64,000 nt of DNA from Shimia haliotis (GTDB lineage Bacteria > Pseudomonadota > Alphaproteobacteria > Rhodobacterales > Rhodobacteraceae): the NCBI RefSeq assembly GCF_900114415.1, contig NZ_FOSZ01000002.1, positions 434,001-498,000 on the forward strand. Reading direction: 5' to 3'. Below, in pieces: positions 54,061 through 62,119 of the stretch; position 1 is the first letter of the stretch; each line of letters starts with the position of its first letter. The notes below the pieces were generated by a model that worked only from the letters and a program-made list of their open reading frames with translations, was not told where the DNA came from and made no database searches. The position numbers and the translations under genes were made by a program.

Positions 54061-55551
54061 TCAGGCCCGATAGACCGCAGCCCAACGCTCTATCAGCTTT
54101 TGCTGCAGCTTCTTGGACCGGCTGTTGAACGTGCGTGATCCCTTAGGTCTTTCGCGATCCGGGCCGATCAACCGCGCCCGCGCGTCCACATCAGCGCCGA
54201 ATATTGCAAACGCCAGCTCGGTGTTGTTCGGCCCTGAAATATACCCCGCCAGCGCACTGACAAAATACAGCGTGCCGGTCTTGGCCTTAACCTTGAGCGG
54301 ATGCGCCTTGTTCACACGCCCGTTTCCATCTCGCAGCGCGATGTCTTTCAAGATTGGTTTCAGCACCTCATGCTGTCCGGCGCGCGCCAGCACCGACGCC
54401 AGTTCGTCCGCCCGCATCCGCGACGCCTCGCCCAGCCCCGAGTGATCCACCAGAGCGGCATGGCGCATGCCCAGCGTTTCGGCGGCCCACGCGTTCATCG
54501 CATTGGCCGACGCCTTCAGACTGCCCACCTGCGCCCCGCGCGCATGGCTCGCCGCCATGCCGACCATCTCGGCAGTGATGTTGGTTGAATACTTCAACAT
54601 GCCCTTCAGGATCGTGCGCAAGTCGGGGCTCTGATGCGTCGCCATCACCGTCCCGCGCGGCGCCGATTGTGTGATTTTGGGCGCCTTAAGCTGAATGCCG
54701 TGGGACCGTGCCATCGTGCGAAAAACGTCTCCGGCATAAAGCTCGGGCTGTCGCACCGGCAACCACCGCGCCCCGCCATTGGCCAAAGCAGACCGCGCCA
54801 CGGTCCAGTGATCTTCCTTGCCCACCGCCTTATAGGTGTAGACCGGCAAATCGCGGTTGGAGACTTTCATCTTCGCCACGCTCACCGCTGGGCGATATTT
54901 ATTTGTGCGCGCGTCCATGGTGGTGACATAGCCACTGGCGCTGCGCTTCCATTCAAAATGCACACGGTTGTAGTTCAGCGAAAGCCCCGACACCGCCGGA
55001 TTGTATCCCGCATGGTCCGGCTGTTTGCGATCAATGCGCGCCACCTGCGCCATCGCACCGCCCCAGACCAGAAACCGCCCCGAAACGCCCCTCACGCCGG
55101 TCGCTTTCAGTGTCCGCGCAAGATCCGCCAACCCGTCGGTGTCCAACGTAGGATCTCCGCCACCACGCAACACCAGATCGCCCTGTACAACACCGTTCTT
55201 GATTGGTCCCGTTGCCACTACCTTGGTCTGAAACCGGTGCCCACCACCCAGATAATGCAACGCATAAAGCGCCGTCAGCGCCTTCGCCACACTCGCAGGA
55301 GGTTGTGCTGATTGCGCCCCGAAACTCTCCAAGACTTCGCCAGAACCCACGCGCGCCACAGCCACGCTGAGTTTTCCGCTCACTTTGGCGTTCCGCACAA
55401 GGGTATCAATGCCCGGCGCACTGACTTTGCCAAGTCCCTTAGGCCGCAGCACAGGCCTCAGGGATTTCGCAGGCGGATTGGCCCATACCGGCGCGGCAAA
55501 CCCTGCCGCCGCCAAACTCAAAAACGCACGCCTCGAAATACCTTTGGTCAT
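54061..55551 (-). CDS. dacB: D-alanyl-D-alanine carboxypeptidase/endopeptidase, PBP4 family
   Basis: The 496-residue penicillin-binding protein of peptidase family S13 trims and opens peptidoglycan cross-links. The three active-site motifs are intact: SVAK at 87-90 (SxxK), STN in KYSTNITAEM, and KTG in KAKTGTLYF. The N terminus SRRAFLSLAAAGF has the twin-arginine motif at 6-8, so it is probably exported by Tat, which is unusual for this family. The stop is at the start of the gap before the kinase gene; it is divergent from the DMT transporter at 55648. Confidence 0.93.
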   Translation of the reverse strand: MTKGISRRAFLSLAAAGFAAPVWANPPAKSLRPVLRPKGLGKVSAPGIDTLVRNAKVSGKLSVAVARVGSGEVLESFGAQSAQPPASVAKALTALYALHYLGGGHRFQTKVVATGPIKNGVVQGDLVLRGGGDPTLDTDGLADLARTLKATGVRGVSGRFLVWGGAMAQVARIDRKQPDHAGYNPAVSGLSLNYNRVHFEWKRSASGYVTTMDARTNKYRPAVSVAKMKVSNRDLPVYTYKAVGKEDHWTVARSALANGGARWLPVRQPELYAGDVFRTMARSHGIQLKAPKITQSAPRGTVMATHQSPDLRTILKGMLKYSTNITAEMVGMAASHARGAQVGSLKASANAMNAWAAETLGMRHAALVDHSGLGEASRMRADELASVLARAGQHEVLKPILKDIALRDGNGRVNKAHPLKVKAKTGTLYFVSALAGYISGPNNTELAFAIFGADVDARARLIGPDRERPKGSRTFNSRSKKLQQKLIERWAAVYRA

Positions 55552-55647
55552 GTGGCCACACTACGCGCGCCCTTGCCCCTGTTTCAAGCGTCTAGACACG
55601 CTATTTCCCCTGTTATTTCCGTGAACTGGCGTGCTAGGCCTGCGCCC

Positions 55648-56493
55648 ATGTGGAGATTGCCCGCCCTCATGTTTCTTGCGATGTCGCTGATCCCTGCAGG
55701 GGATGCCGCGGGCAAACTCATGACGCAAAACCACGGCCTCAGCCCGCTCTTTGTGGCGTGGTCGCGCTTTGCGCTCGGCGCGCTTCTGGCGCTTCCGCTG
55801 GTGCGGGCCGACACGCTCCGCCACATGACCGACTGGCGGATCTGGCTGCGGGCGCTCCTGCTGGTCGGCGGCATCACCTCCATTCAGACCGCGTTGCAAC
55901 ACGCGCCTCTGGCGGATGTCTTTGCTGCCTTCTTCATCGGCCCGATCTTCAGCTTCGCCCTCTCCGCGTTCCTACTTGGCGAGCGTGTTACAGTGCCCCG
56001 CGCGGCGCTTATGGGCCTTGGCTTTGTTGGGGTTTTGCTTGTCGTGCGCCCCGCCATCGGCGGCGAGGCCCCGATCCTGACCACAGGCCGCAGCTTTGCC
56101 GTGCTGGCAGGCCTGTTTTACGGCGCGTTTCTCACCGCCTCGCGCTGGCTCGCAACCGCCGCCCGTCCGGGAAACCTTCTGTTCACCCAACTCTGCCTCG
56201 GAGCTATTGCCCTCACCCCCTTCGCTGTGACCGCAATCCCCGAAATGACCGGTGAAATCGCAGGCCTCACCTTTGCCTCCGCTGCCTTCTCCGGCCTTGG
56301 CAACCTGCTCCTGATCTACGCCTACATGCGCGGCAACGCCTCCGAGCTTGCACCCTACGTCTATTTTCAACTCGCCTCAGCGGTCGCGCTTGGCTGGCTC
56401 ATTTTTGCGGAGTTCCCCGACGCCCTCACATGGGCTGGCCTCGCGCTGATCGCCACGGCTGGCCTCGCCTCCGCCCGCCTGTCGCGTCCCTAG
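55648..56493 (+). CDS. EamA/DMT-family transporter
   Basis: The 281-residue protein has ten helices in two EamA repeats ([25 protein letters not shown] is typical of the first, and [19 protein letters not shown] of the second). The ATG at 55648 is the natural start; the longer frame lies inside dacB. The substrate is unknown. Its stop codon overlaps that of nadD in a CTAG palindrome, the second such arrangement in the window. Confidence 0.85.
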   Translation: MWRLPALMFLAMSLIPAGDAAGKLMTQNHGLSPLFVAWSRFALGALLALPLVRADTLRHMTDWRIWLRALLLVGGITSIQTALQHAPLADVFAAFFIGPIFSFALSAFLLGERVTVPRAALMGLGFVGVLLVVRPAIGGEAPILTTGRSFAVLAGLFYGAFLTASRWLATAARPGNLLFTQLCLGAIALTPFAVTAIPEMTGEIAGLTFASAAFSGLGNLLLIYAYMRGNASELAPYVYFQLASAVALGWLIFAEFPDALTWAGLALIATAGLASARLSRP

Positions 56494-57089
56494 CTCCAGC
56501 GCCCCTTGGCGCGGATCTCGGTCGAACTCGCGTCAGTCATCGGCAAGTTCACAAAACACCACGCCGGCGCTTCGCTGCGTCCCAACAGACGCGACGCCCG
56601 TGGATGCAAGCGTGCAGGACGCATCACCTGCGCGGCCTTGCCGGTGCGCCCCGCCATCCGGTCCCCCGGACGTGCCAGAACCCCGACCGGCACCCGCGCC
56701 ATGATCTCGCGCCAATCCTTCCAGCGGTGAAACTGCGCCAGATTGTCCGCACCCATCAACCAGACAAACCGTGTCTCAGGGTTTAACGCCTGCAACGCCA
56801 TGATGGTCTCGGCCGTATACCGCGTGCCCGCATGGCTCTCAAAATCGCTGATCTTGATGCGCGGATGATCCACCAGCGCCCGCGCCGCCGCCATCCGCCG
56901 CCCAAGCGCAGCTGGCCCACGATCCTTGAGCGGATTGCCCGGACTGACCAGCCACCAGACCTCATCCAGCCCGAACCGCTTCATCGCCTCAAGCGTGATA
57001 TGCACATGCCCGCTGTGAGGCGGATCAAACGATCCTCCCAAAAGGCCGACAACCCGACCGCGCGGCGCATATGGCAAGCCGTTCTGCAT
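56490..57089 (-). CDS. nadD: Nicotinate-nucleotide adenylyltransferase
   Basis: The 199-residue enzyme makes nicotinate adenine dinucleotide for NAD synthesis. The nucleotidyltransferase motif [12 protein letters not shown] is at 18-29, and the second motif SSTEIR near the C terminus is present. [13 protein letters not shown] is the family middle block. The start is the ATG at 57087-57089, although no clear Shine-Dalgarno is visible, so the true start could be upstream. It is not next to obg, proA or rsfS here. Confidence 0.93.
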   Translation of the reverse strand: MQNGLPYAPRGRVVGLLGGSFDPPHSGHVHITLEAMKRFGLDEVWWLVSPGNPLKDRGPAALGRRMAAARALVDHPRIKISDFESHAGTRYTAETIMALQALNPETRFVWLMGADNLAQFHRWKDWREIMARVPVGVLARPGDRMAGRTGKAAQVMRPARLHPRASRLLGRSEAPAWCFVNLPMTDASSTEIRAKGRWS

Positions 57090-57151
57090 AAAGGAGTTTC
57101 TTGCCGCGCCTCCGCCCCCTGTCAACCGGCAATTCCGTCTTGACCTCCCCA

Positions 57152-57188
57152 CTTAGTTGACTTATGCAAACTATTAAAGTTGACTAAG
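57152..57188. promoter_or_regulatory. Inverted-repeat operator before the MarR-GNAT gene
   Basis: CTTAGTTGACTT (57152-57163) and AAGTTGACTAAG (57177-57188) form an inverted repeat matching at 10 of 12 positions, 25 bp centre to centre. It ends 9 bp before the ATG at 57198. MarR-type autorepression is inferred. Confidence 0.55.
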
Positions 57189-57197
57189 GTAAACAAA

Positions 57198-58073
57198 ATG
57201 ACAATTGATCCGATCACCCGCATCCGCCGCTTTAACCGCGCTGTTGTACGCGAAACCGGCATTCTGGACCAAAGCTATCTGGGTCGTGGCCGCCCTCTTG
57301 GCCCTGCCCGCGTGCTGCACGCCATTGGCTCCGACGGTGCCGAGCTCGAAACGATCCGCGCCTATTTGGGGCTCGACAAAACCCTGCTCAGCCGTTTTTT
57401 GAAATCGCTGCAAGACGAAGGCATGGTCACTTTGGAAAAAGACGAAACCGATGGCCGCCGCCGCATTGCCAAACTCACCGAAGCAGGCCGCGTTGAATAC
57501 GCCGCCTACAATGCGCTGTCCGATGCACAGGCCAACGCCACCCTGTCCCGCCACCCCCGCGCCGAGGCCTTGCTCGAGGCCATGGATTTAATCGCCAGCG
57601 CCTTGGGCCGCGATGACATCACCTTTGAACAAGTGGATCCGCGCTCGGAAACCGCGCTCTATTGCCTGCATGAATACTACGCCGAACTCGACCGCCGCAT
57701 CGACATCGGGTTTGACGTGAACCTCTCCGCCGACCCCGACGCCACCGACATGATGGCCCCACGCGGCACCTTCCTTCTGGCCATGTCAGACGGGCTGCCC
57801 TTGGGCTGTGTCGGCCTCAAAGGCACCGACAAAGGCTACGCCGAAATCAAACGTCTTTGGATCGCACCCTCCGCGCGCGGTTTGGGTTTGGCCAAACGCA
57901 TGATGGAACAGGTCGAGGCGGCCGCCCGTGATCTCGGCATCACGCTCTTGCGGCTCGACACCCATGCTGACCTGCCCGAGGCCGTGCGGCTCTATGAAAC
58001 CTCCGGCTGGACCCGGATCGAACGTTTCAACGACGACCCCTATCCGACGCATTTCTTTGAGAGAGCTGTGTAA
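57198..58073 (+). CDS. MarR-GNAT fusion regulator/acetyltransferase
   Basis: The 291-residue protein has an N-terminal MarR-type winged helix (about 10-110, with LDKTLLSRFLKSLQDEGMVT as recognition helix) and a C-terminal GNAT acetyltransferase domain (about 140-290), with the acetyl-CoA loop in SARGLGLAKRM. Fusions of this kind are autoregulated acetyltransferases of unknown substrate. The ATG at 57198 has TAAGG upstream; the in-frame TTG at 57180 lies inside the operator. Divergent from nadD. Confidence 0.9.
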   Translation: MTIDPITRIRRFNRAVVRETGILDQSYLGRGRPLGPARVLHAIGSDGAELETIRAYLGLDKTLLSRFLKSLQDEGMVTLEKDETDGRRRIAKLTEAGRVEYAAYNALSDAQANATLSRHPRAEALLEAMDLIASALGRDDITFEQVDPRSETALYCLHEYYAELDRRIDIGFDVNLSADPDATDMMAPRGTFLLAMSDGLPLGCVGLKGTDKGYAEIKRLWIAPSARGLGLAKRMMEQVEAAARDLGITLLRLDTHADLPEAVRLYETSGWTRIERFNDDPYPTHFFERAV

Positions 58074-58304
58074 AAATACCGCCAAAGCAAAATCACAGAT
58101 TTTGCCAGCGCCCACTGGCCGACAGGGCATTGTGCAGCAATGTCCCGAAAGGCGAACCGCCCCGTCAAACCGAAGGTTTACCTCTGGCAAAAGCGCGGGC
58201 GCTTCGCCCCTCGGGGCGGTCCCTTCATCAACCTCCATTGCCCCTCTCCGCCCACTCCGCTATCACCTCTGCCAACCTAGTTTCCCCATGACGGAGTCGT
58301 CCCA
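58074..58304 (+). other. Leader of ettA with competing hairpins
   Basis: No gene is seen. A hairpin GCAAAATC-3-GATTTTGC spans 58087-58105. ACCGCCCCG (58156-58164) is complementary to CGGGGCGGT (58212-58220), which can also join a short hairpin GCCCC-2-GGGGC. The two are mutually exclusive, so the leader may switch, but no T tract follows. Regulation is speculative. Confidence 0.3.
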
Positions 58305-59960
58305 ATGGCAGCCTATCAATACGTCTACCACATGCAGGGTGTGTCCAAGACCTACCCCGGTGGCAAGAAATGCTTTGAAAACATCCACCTGTCCTTCCTT
58401 CCGGGCGTTAAAATCGGCGTGGTCGGCGTCAACGGCGCCGGTAAATCGACCCTGATGAAAATCATGGCCGGTCTAGACAAGGACTTCACCGGTGAAGCGT
58501 GGGCAGCAGAAGGCGCCAAGGTCGGCTACCTTCCGCAGGAGCCGAAGCTGGATGAAACCCTCAATGTGCGTGAAAACGTCATGCTGGGTGTGAAGGCCAA
58601 GAAAGACATTCTCGACCGCTACAACGAGCTGGCGATGAACTACTCGGACGAAACCGCCGAGGAAATGGCCAAGCTGCAAGACGACATCGACGCCCAAAAC
58701 CTCTGGGATCTCGACAGCCAGGTCGACATCTCAATGGAGGCCCTGCGCTGTCCGCCCGATGACGCCCGCATCGAAGACCTCTCCGGTGGTGAGGCCCGCC
58801 GCGTCGCGCTCTGTAAACTGCTGCTCGAAGCGCCCGATATGCTGCTGCTCGACGAACCCACCAACCACCTCGACGCGGAAACCATCGCTTGGCTGCAACA
58901 GCACCTGATCGACTACAAAGGCACCATCCTCTGCGTCACCCACGACCGCTACTTCCTCGACGACATCACCGGTTGGATTCTCGAGCTGGACCGCGGCAAG
59001 GGCATTCCTTACGAGGGCAACTATTCCGCATGGCTGGAACAGAAAGCCAAACGTCTGGAGCAGGAAGCCCGCGAGGACAAATCCAAGCAGAAAACGCTGG
59101 AGCGCGAACTCGAATGGATGCGTCAGGGTCAGAAAGCCCGCCAAGCCAAATCCAAGGCCCGTATCTCGGCCTATAACGAAATGGCCAACCAGTCCGAGCG
59201 CGAAAAAGTTGGCCGCGCCCAGATCGTGATCCCCAACGGCCCGCGTCTTGGCTCCAAAGTGATCGAGGTCTCCGGCCTCTCCAAACACTACGGCGACAAG
59301 CAACTGATCGAGAACCTCGAATTCTCCCTGCCGCCGGGCGGCATCGTCGGCGTGATCGGCCCCAACGGCGCCGGTAAATCCACGCTCTTCAAAATGCTGA
59401 CCGGTCAGGAACAGCCCGACGAGGGCTCCGTGGAATATGGCGACACCGTCAAACTGTCCTACGTCGACCAAAGCCGCGACGACCTGAACGACAAAGACAC
59501 CGTTTGGGAAGCGATCTCCGGCGGCGCGGAAATCATCGAACTGGGCGACGCTCAGGTCAACTCCCGCGCCTATTGCTCATCGTTCAACTTCAAAGGCGGC
59601 GATCAGCAAAAACCGCTGAACCTGCTGTCGGGTGGTGAACGCAACCGTGTCCACATGGCGCGCCTGCTCAAGGAAGGCGGCAACGTGCTGCTGCTGGATG
59701 AGCCGACCAACGATCTGGACGTGGAAACCCTCCGCGCGCTCGAAGACGCGCTGGTCGATTTCGCGGGCTGCGCCGTGGTGATCTCCCACGACCGCTTCTT
59801 CCTCGACCGCATCTGCACCCACATGCTCGCTTTTGAGGGCGACGCCCATGTGGAATGGTTCGAAGGCAACTTTGAGGACTACGAAGAAGACAAGAAACGC
59901 CGTTTGGGGGCTGATGCGCTCGAGCCCAAACGTCTGAAGCACAAAAAGTTCACTCGCTAA
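58305..59960 (+). CDS. ettA: Energy-dependent translational throttle EttA (ABC-F)
   Basis: The 551-residue soluble ABC-F ATPase binds the ribosomal E site and gates elongation by cellular energy. The first Walker A GVNGAGKST is at 41-49 with LSGGEARRV and LLLDEPTNHLD; the second Walker A GPNGAGKST is near 349 with LSGGERNRV and LLLDEPTNDLD. The arm/linker region between (about 240-320, EQKAKRLEQEAREDKSKQK) is normal. GGAG precedes the ATG by eight bases. A hairpin overlaps the stop codon. Confidence 0.95.
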   Translation: MAAYQYVYHMQGVSKTYPGGKKCFENIHLSFLPGVKIGVVGVNGAGKSTLMKIMAGLDKDFTGEAWAAEGAKVGYLPQEPKLDETLNVRENVMLGVKAKKDILDRYNELAMNYSDETAEEMAKLQDDIDAQNLWDLDSQVDISMEALRCPPDDARIEDLSGGEARRVALCKLLLEAPDMLLLDEPTNHLDAETIAWLQQHLIDYKGTILCVTHDRYFLDDITGWILELDRGKGIPYEGNYSAWLEQKAKRLEQEAREDKSKQKTLERELEWMRQGQKARQAKSKARISAYNEMANQSEREKVGRAQIVIPNGPRLGSKVIEVSGLSKHYGDKQLIENLEFSLPPGGIVGVIGPNGAGKSTLFKMLTGQEQPDEGSVEYGDTVKLSYVDQSRDDLNDKDTVWEAISGGAEIIELGDAQVNSRAYCSSFNFKGGDQQKPLNLLSGGERNRVHMARLLKEGGNVLLLDEPTNDLDVETLRALEDALVDFAGCAVVISHDRFFLDRICTHMLAFEGDAHVEWFEGNFEDYEEDKKRRLGADALEPKRLKHKKFTR

Positions 59961-59976
59961 CGCGAGTGAGCTTTTT
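59951..59976 (+). terminator. Terminator overlapping the ettA stop
   Basis: The stem CACTCGC/GCGAGTG with loop TAAC contains the ettA TAA and is followed by AGCTTTTTG. It would end ettA immediately after translation and before the structured region. Confidence 0.75.
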
Positions 59977-60109
59977 GGGATTCCGTTTGGGGTCAAGGAG
60001 TGCGTGGCAGGGTTTTGGCGCAGCCAATAACCCGTACGCACCTCGGTGAGGCAGCACGTGATCGCTGAGTGACCCAAAAACACCCGCGTCCCGGCGCGGG
60101 TGTTTTTTT
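59977..60109 (+). ncRNA. Candidate structured noncoding RNA
   Basis: By hand folding, four elements appear: P1 GGGTCA (59990-59995) with TGACCC (60070-60075), extended by TTT/AAA; P2 TGCGT/ACGCA (60001-60005 with 60036-60040) with AGG/CCT; P3 a ten-pair hairpin at 60010-60033 with a GCA loop; and P4 CAGC/GCTG. It ends in a strong terminator (60079-60109). No known RNA family is recognised. A promoter was not found, so it may instead be processed from ettA read-through. Confidence 0.5.
60079..60109 (+). terminator. Intrinsic terminator of the structured RNA
   Basis: Stem AACACCCGCG/CGCGGGTGTT with loop TCCCGG and seven T residues. It is one of the strongest terminators in the window, yet no coding gene ends here. 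Confidence 0.92.
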
Positions 60110-60569
60110 CACCAACCCACATTTCTCCACCCCAAAGCCCGCAAAGCGGGCTTACGCGTCCGATCCGCCCCCACGGGCGGGCGCGTTCGGTTCCGCCCTC
60201 GGTTCAGACGCGCATATCTTCTCCGCCGCAGTTCATACAACATTTTGCGACACCCACCCCATTCACCACAAATTATATGTGCGACAAGTTCTCGCATCCA
60301 GAGAATCACGTTAGACCATATGCAGGGTTTCTCGATCTACAGCTCCAGCAGCGGCCCCACAGCAGGCGATTTATGCTGAGTACGAACTACCGCTGGAAAG
60401 GTGACAGGGAAACTCTATTTGCAGCGAATGCCGGATCCAGCATGATTTGGCTAAGCTGCCCCAACAACGCACGCTGTTGGACAAGCATCGAACGGGATCC
60501 CTGAGTGATCATAGGGAATTCCACAAGCCGTCAACGTAATGGCGGGATATAAACTGAGCGTCTTTTAAC
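60110..60569. other. Gene-poor, lower-GC interval
   Basis: This stretch looks noncoding. One open frame at 60277-60504 (75 codons, Cys- and Trp-containing) has no ribosome-binding site and no recognisable family, and could be a remnant or chance. GC-rich hairpins occur near 60134-60190. The local base composition around 60240-60520 is less GC-rich than the neighbouring genes, which may mark an acquired or decayed segment. Confidence 0.4.
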
Positions 60570-60585
60570 GTTCATCCGGATGAAC
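60570..60585. promoter_or_regulatory. 16-bp perfect palindrome upstream of the small-peptide gene
   Basis: GTTCATCCGGATGAAC is self-complementary over all 16 bases and sits 20 bp before the start of the 31-codon gene. Its size and symmetry suit a dimeric repressor, but the protein is unknown. Confidence 0.6.
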
Positions 60586-60605
60586 ATCGCCGGAGGCTTA
60601 GGCCA

Positions 60606-60701
60606 ATGCGGTTATCATTCAAATTGGAAGGGCGAGTTTCATACGCCGATATCATCGGCACCGTGGCACTCATTCTAACAATCATAGGACTTTTTCTGTG
60701 A
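60606..60701 (+). CDS. 31-residue single-helix membrane peptide
   Basis: This tiny gene encodes a short charged N terminus (MRLSFKLEGRVSYAD) and a hydrophobic helix (IIGTVALILTIIGLFL) that runs to the C terminus. GGAGG lies nine bases before the ATG, a 16-bp palindrome sits just upstream and a terminator follows within five bases of the stop. Small membrane peptides of this form often regulate transporters or act as type I-like toxins; neither is shown here. The complete expression architecture is the main support. Confidence 0.6.
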   Translation: MRLSFKLEGRVSYADIIGTVALILTIIGLFL

Positions 60702-60705
60702 TGTT

Positions 60706-60737
60706 GGGCGGCGGCAACGCCGCCCTTCCTAGTTTTT
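60706..60737 (+). terminator. Intrinsic terminator of the 31-residue peptide gene
   Basis: Perfect stem GGGCGGCG/CGCCGCCC with loop GCAA, followed by TTCCTAGTTTTT. It begins four bases after the stop codon. Confidence 0.88.
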
Positions 60738-60952
60738 CCTCACTTCAAAGTCTCCAACGCAGGCCAACACGTCAGTTCCAAAACGCCATATCGCCCTCAA
60801 TCCGGCCGAAACACGCCACCCCCACACCCAAACCGGCAACCTCCTGCCACTCCCCCCACCTCGGCACAGCCTCGCCTCGCCAGCGCCCCATTTCCGCCCT
60901 ATTTCAGGATCAGAGTTAACGGGTGCAATCACCCAAAGGCGGAGTCCCTCCA

Positions 60953-61171
60953 ATGGCCCTGATCCTGTTCTTTGTCGGAAGTTTCCTCGGCCTCATCGTG
61001 GCCGCGGTACAAACGCTGTTCCACGGCGCCTCGCTTTGGCAGGCCTTCGGCACCTATTGCACATTTTCGCTCGTCATCCCCTTCTTCGTCGGCCTACTGG
61101 CCTATGCTCTGCATAACCTGCGCAAAGCCCATCAGGACGAAGACTCGGCCTATGGCATGAACGAGGCCTGA
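60953..61171 (+). CDS. Small two-helix membrane protein
   Basis: The 72-residue protein has two hydrophobic helices (about 3-23 and 34-58) and a charged C-terminal tail (RKAHQDEDSAYGMNEA). GGAG lies nine bases before the ATG. No family is recognised. Its 3' end overlaps the BrnA-like gene on the opposite strand by 22 bases, so the two converging transcripts are complementary at their ends. Confidence 0.7.
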   Translation: MALILFFVGSFLGLIVAAVQTLFHGASLWQAFGTYCTFSLVIPFFVGLLAYALHNLRKAHQDEDSAYGMNEA

Positions 61172-61500
61172 TCCGCCAACCGCGCGTCGATCGCCCGATC
61201 AAGCCGCACCTCTTCGGAAATTTTCATCTGAACCCATGTCGCCAACAACCGGTTGATGCGCGCGTGATACCCCTTGCCCATGGCGCGGTAGAATTTTGCC
61301 ACCGACCGATCCAGATAGAGCGTCACCTTCTCCTTGGGCTCCTCCACATCCAGATCAAGCTCCAGCGTGTGCCACGCCTCCGGCACATCCTCGCGCAGCG
61401 CTGCACTTAGCCAGTTTTCGGAATTCAGCACCAGCAAATTGCGCGCCAGCTTCTCGCGGGCAAGCCGTTGGGTTTTGGTTCGGGGGCGTGGTGTGGCCAT
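61150..61500 (-). CDS. BrnA-like antitoxin without an adjacent toxin
   Basis: The 116-residue basic protein has a conserved C-terminal block EKVTLYLDRSVAKFYRAMGKGYHARINRLLATW, which is the ribbon-helix-helix region of BrnA antitoxins. BrnA normally pairs with the RNase BrnT, but no BrnT-like frame is seen next to it on either strand. The start is the ATG at 61498-61500 with AAAGGAG eight bases upstream. It overlaps the membrane-protein gene tail to tail by 22 bases. It may be an orphan repressor. Confidence 0.75.
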   Translation of the reverse strand: MATPRPRTKTQRLAREKLARNLLVLNSENWLSAALREDVPEAWHTLELDLDVEEPKEKVTLYLDRSVAKFYRAMGKGYHARINRLLATWVQMKISEEVRLDRAIDARLADQASFMP

Positions 61501-61617
61501 GGCAAAATCTCCTTTGCCCAACACCCTGCCATTGCCCCGTTAACCATACGTCACAGCATCGCGCGGCCACACCGACGCAATACCGACAAAATACCGACGC
61601 GTTGCAGACAGCCGTTT

Positions 61618-62031
61618 TCAGCCTGGCCAGGACTCATCCTCGGGCGGAACCGGACGCGGGTTTCCATCCTCGTCGATCGCCACATAGGTGAACACCGCTT
61701 CGGTCACTTTCTCATAGACTCCGCGCCGGTGCCGGAACGCCCAGGCCTCGATCCGCACCGCCATCGAGCTCCGACCGATCCGCTCCACCCAAGCCCAGAC
61801 ACACAGAATATTTCCAACTTTCACCGGCCGGATAAACTTCATCGCATCCACCGCAACAGTGGCCACGCGCCCCTTGGCCCGCTGACCGGCCACGATGCCG
61901 GAAGCGGAATCCATCTGGCTCAGAACCCAGCCCCCGAAGATGTCCCCGTTGATGTTCACATCCCTTGGCATCGCCGACACACGCAACGTCGCCTCACCGT
62001 CGGGCCGCTTCTCGTCCAGTTGCTCAACCAT
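61618..62031 (-). CDS. Acyl-CoA thioesterase, YciA-type hotdog fold
   Basis: The 137-residue single-hotdog enzyme hydrolyses acyl-CoA. NINGDIFGGWVLSQMD near 27-42 contains the catalytic Asp of the family, and DAMKFIRPVKVG the second conserved part. The ATG at 62029-62031 has AAAGGA six bases upstream; an ATG two codons earlier lies too close to that site. It is divergent from the flavoprotein gene at 62120. Confidence 0.9.
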   Translation of the reverse strand: MVEQLDEKRPDGEATLRVSAMPRDVNINGDIFGGWVLSQMDSASGIVAGQRAKGRVATVAVDAMKFIRPVKVGNILCVWAWVERIGRSSMAVRIEAWAFRHRRGVYEKVTEAVFTYVAIDEDGNPRPVPPEDESWPG

Positions 62032-62119
62032 GGTCATTCCTTTCGATCTTGTTGCCCTATCGTAACCCTCTGGCCTCGCACGCGAAAGCTGTTAGAACCA
62101 CGCATAGCAGGGAGTGACC

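Noticed and set aside
59977-60109. SRP (4.5S) RNA, 6S RNA or tmRNA identity of the structured region
   Set aside because: The conserved GGAAG tetraloop region of SRP RNA, the symmetric bubble of 6S RNA and the tag sequence of tmRNA are all absent.
60277-60504. 75-codon frame in the gene-poor interval treated as a gene
   Set aside because: There is no ribosome-binding site, terminator or recognisable fold. It is kept only as a note in the interval entry.
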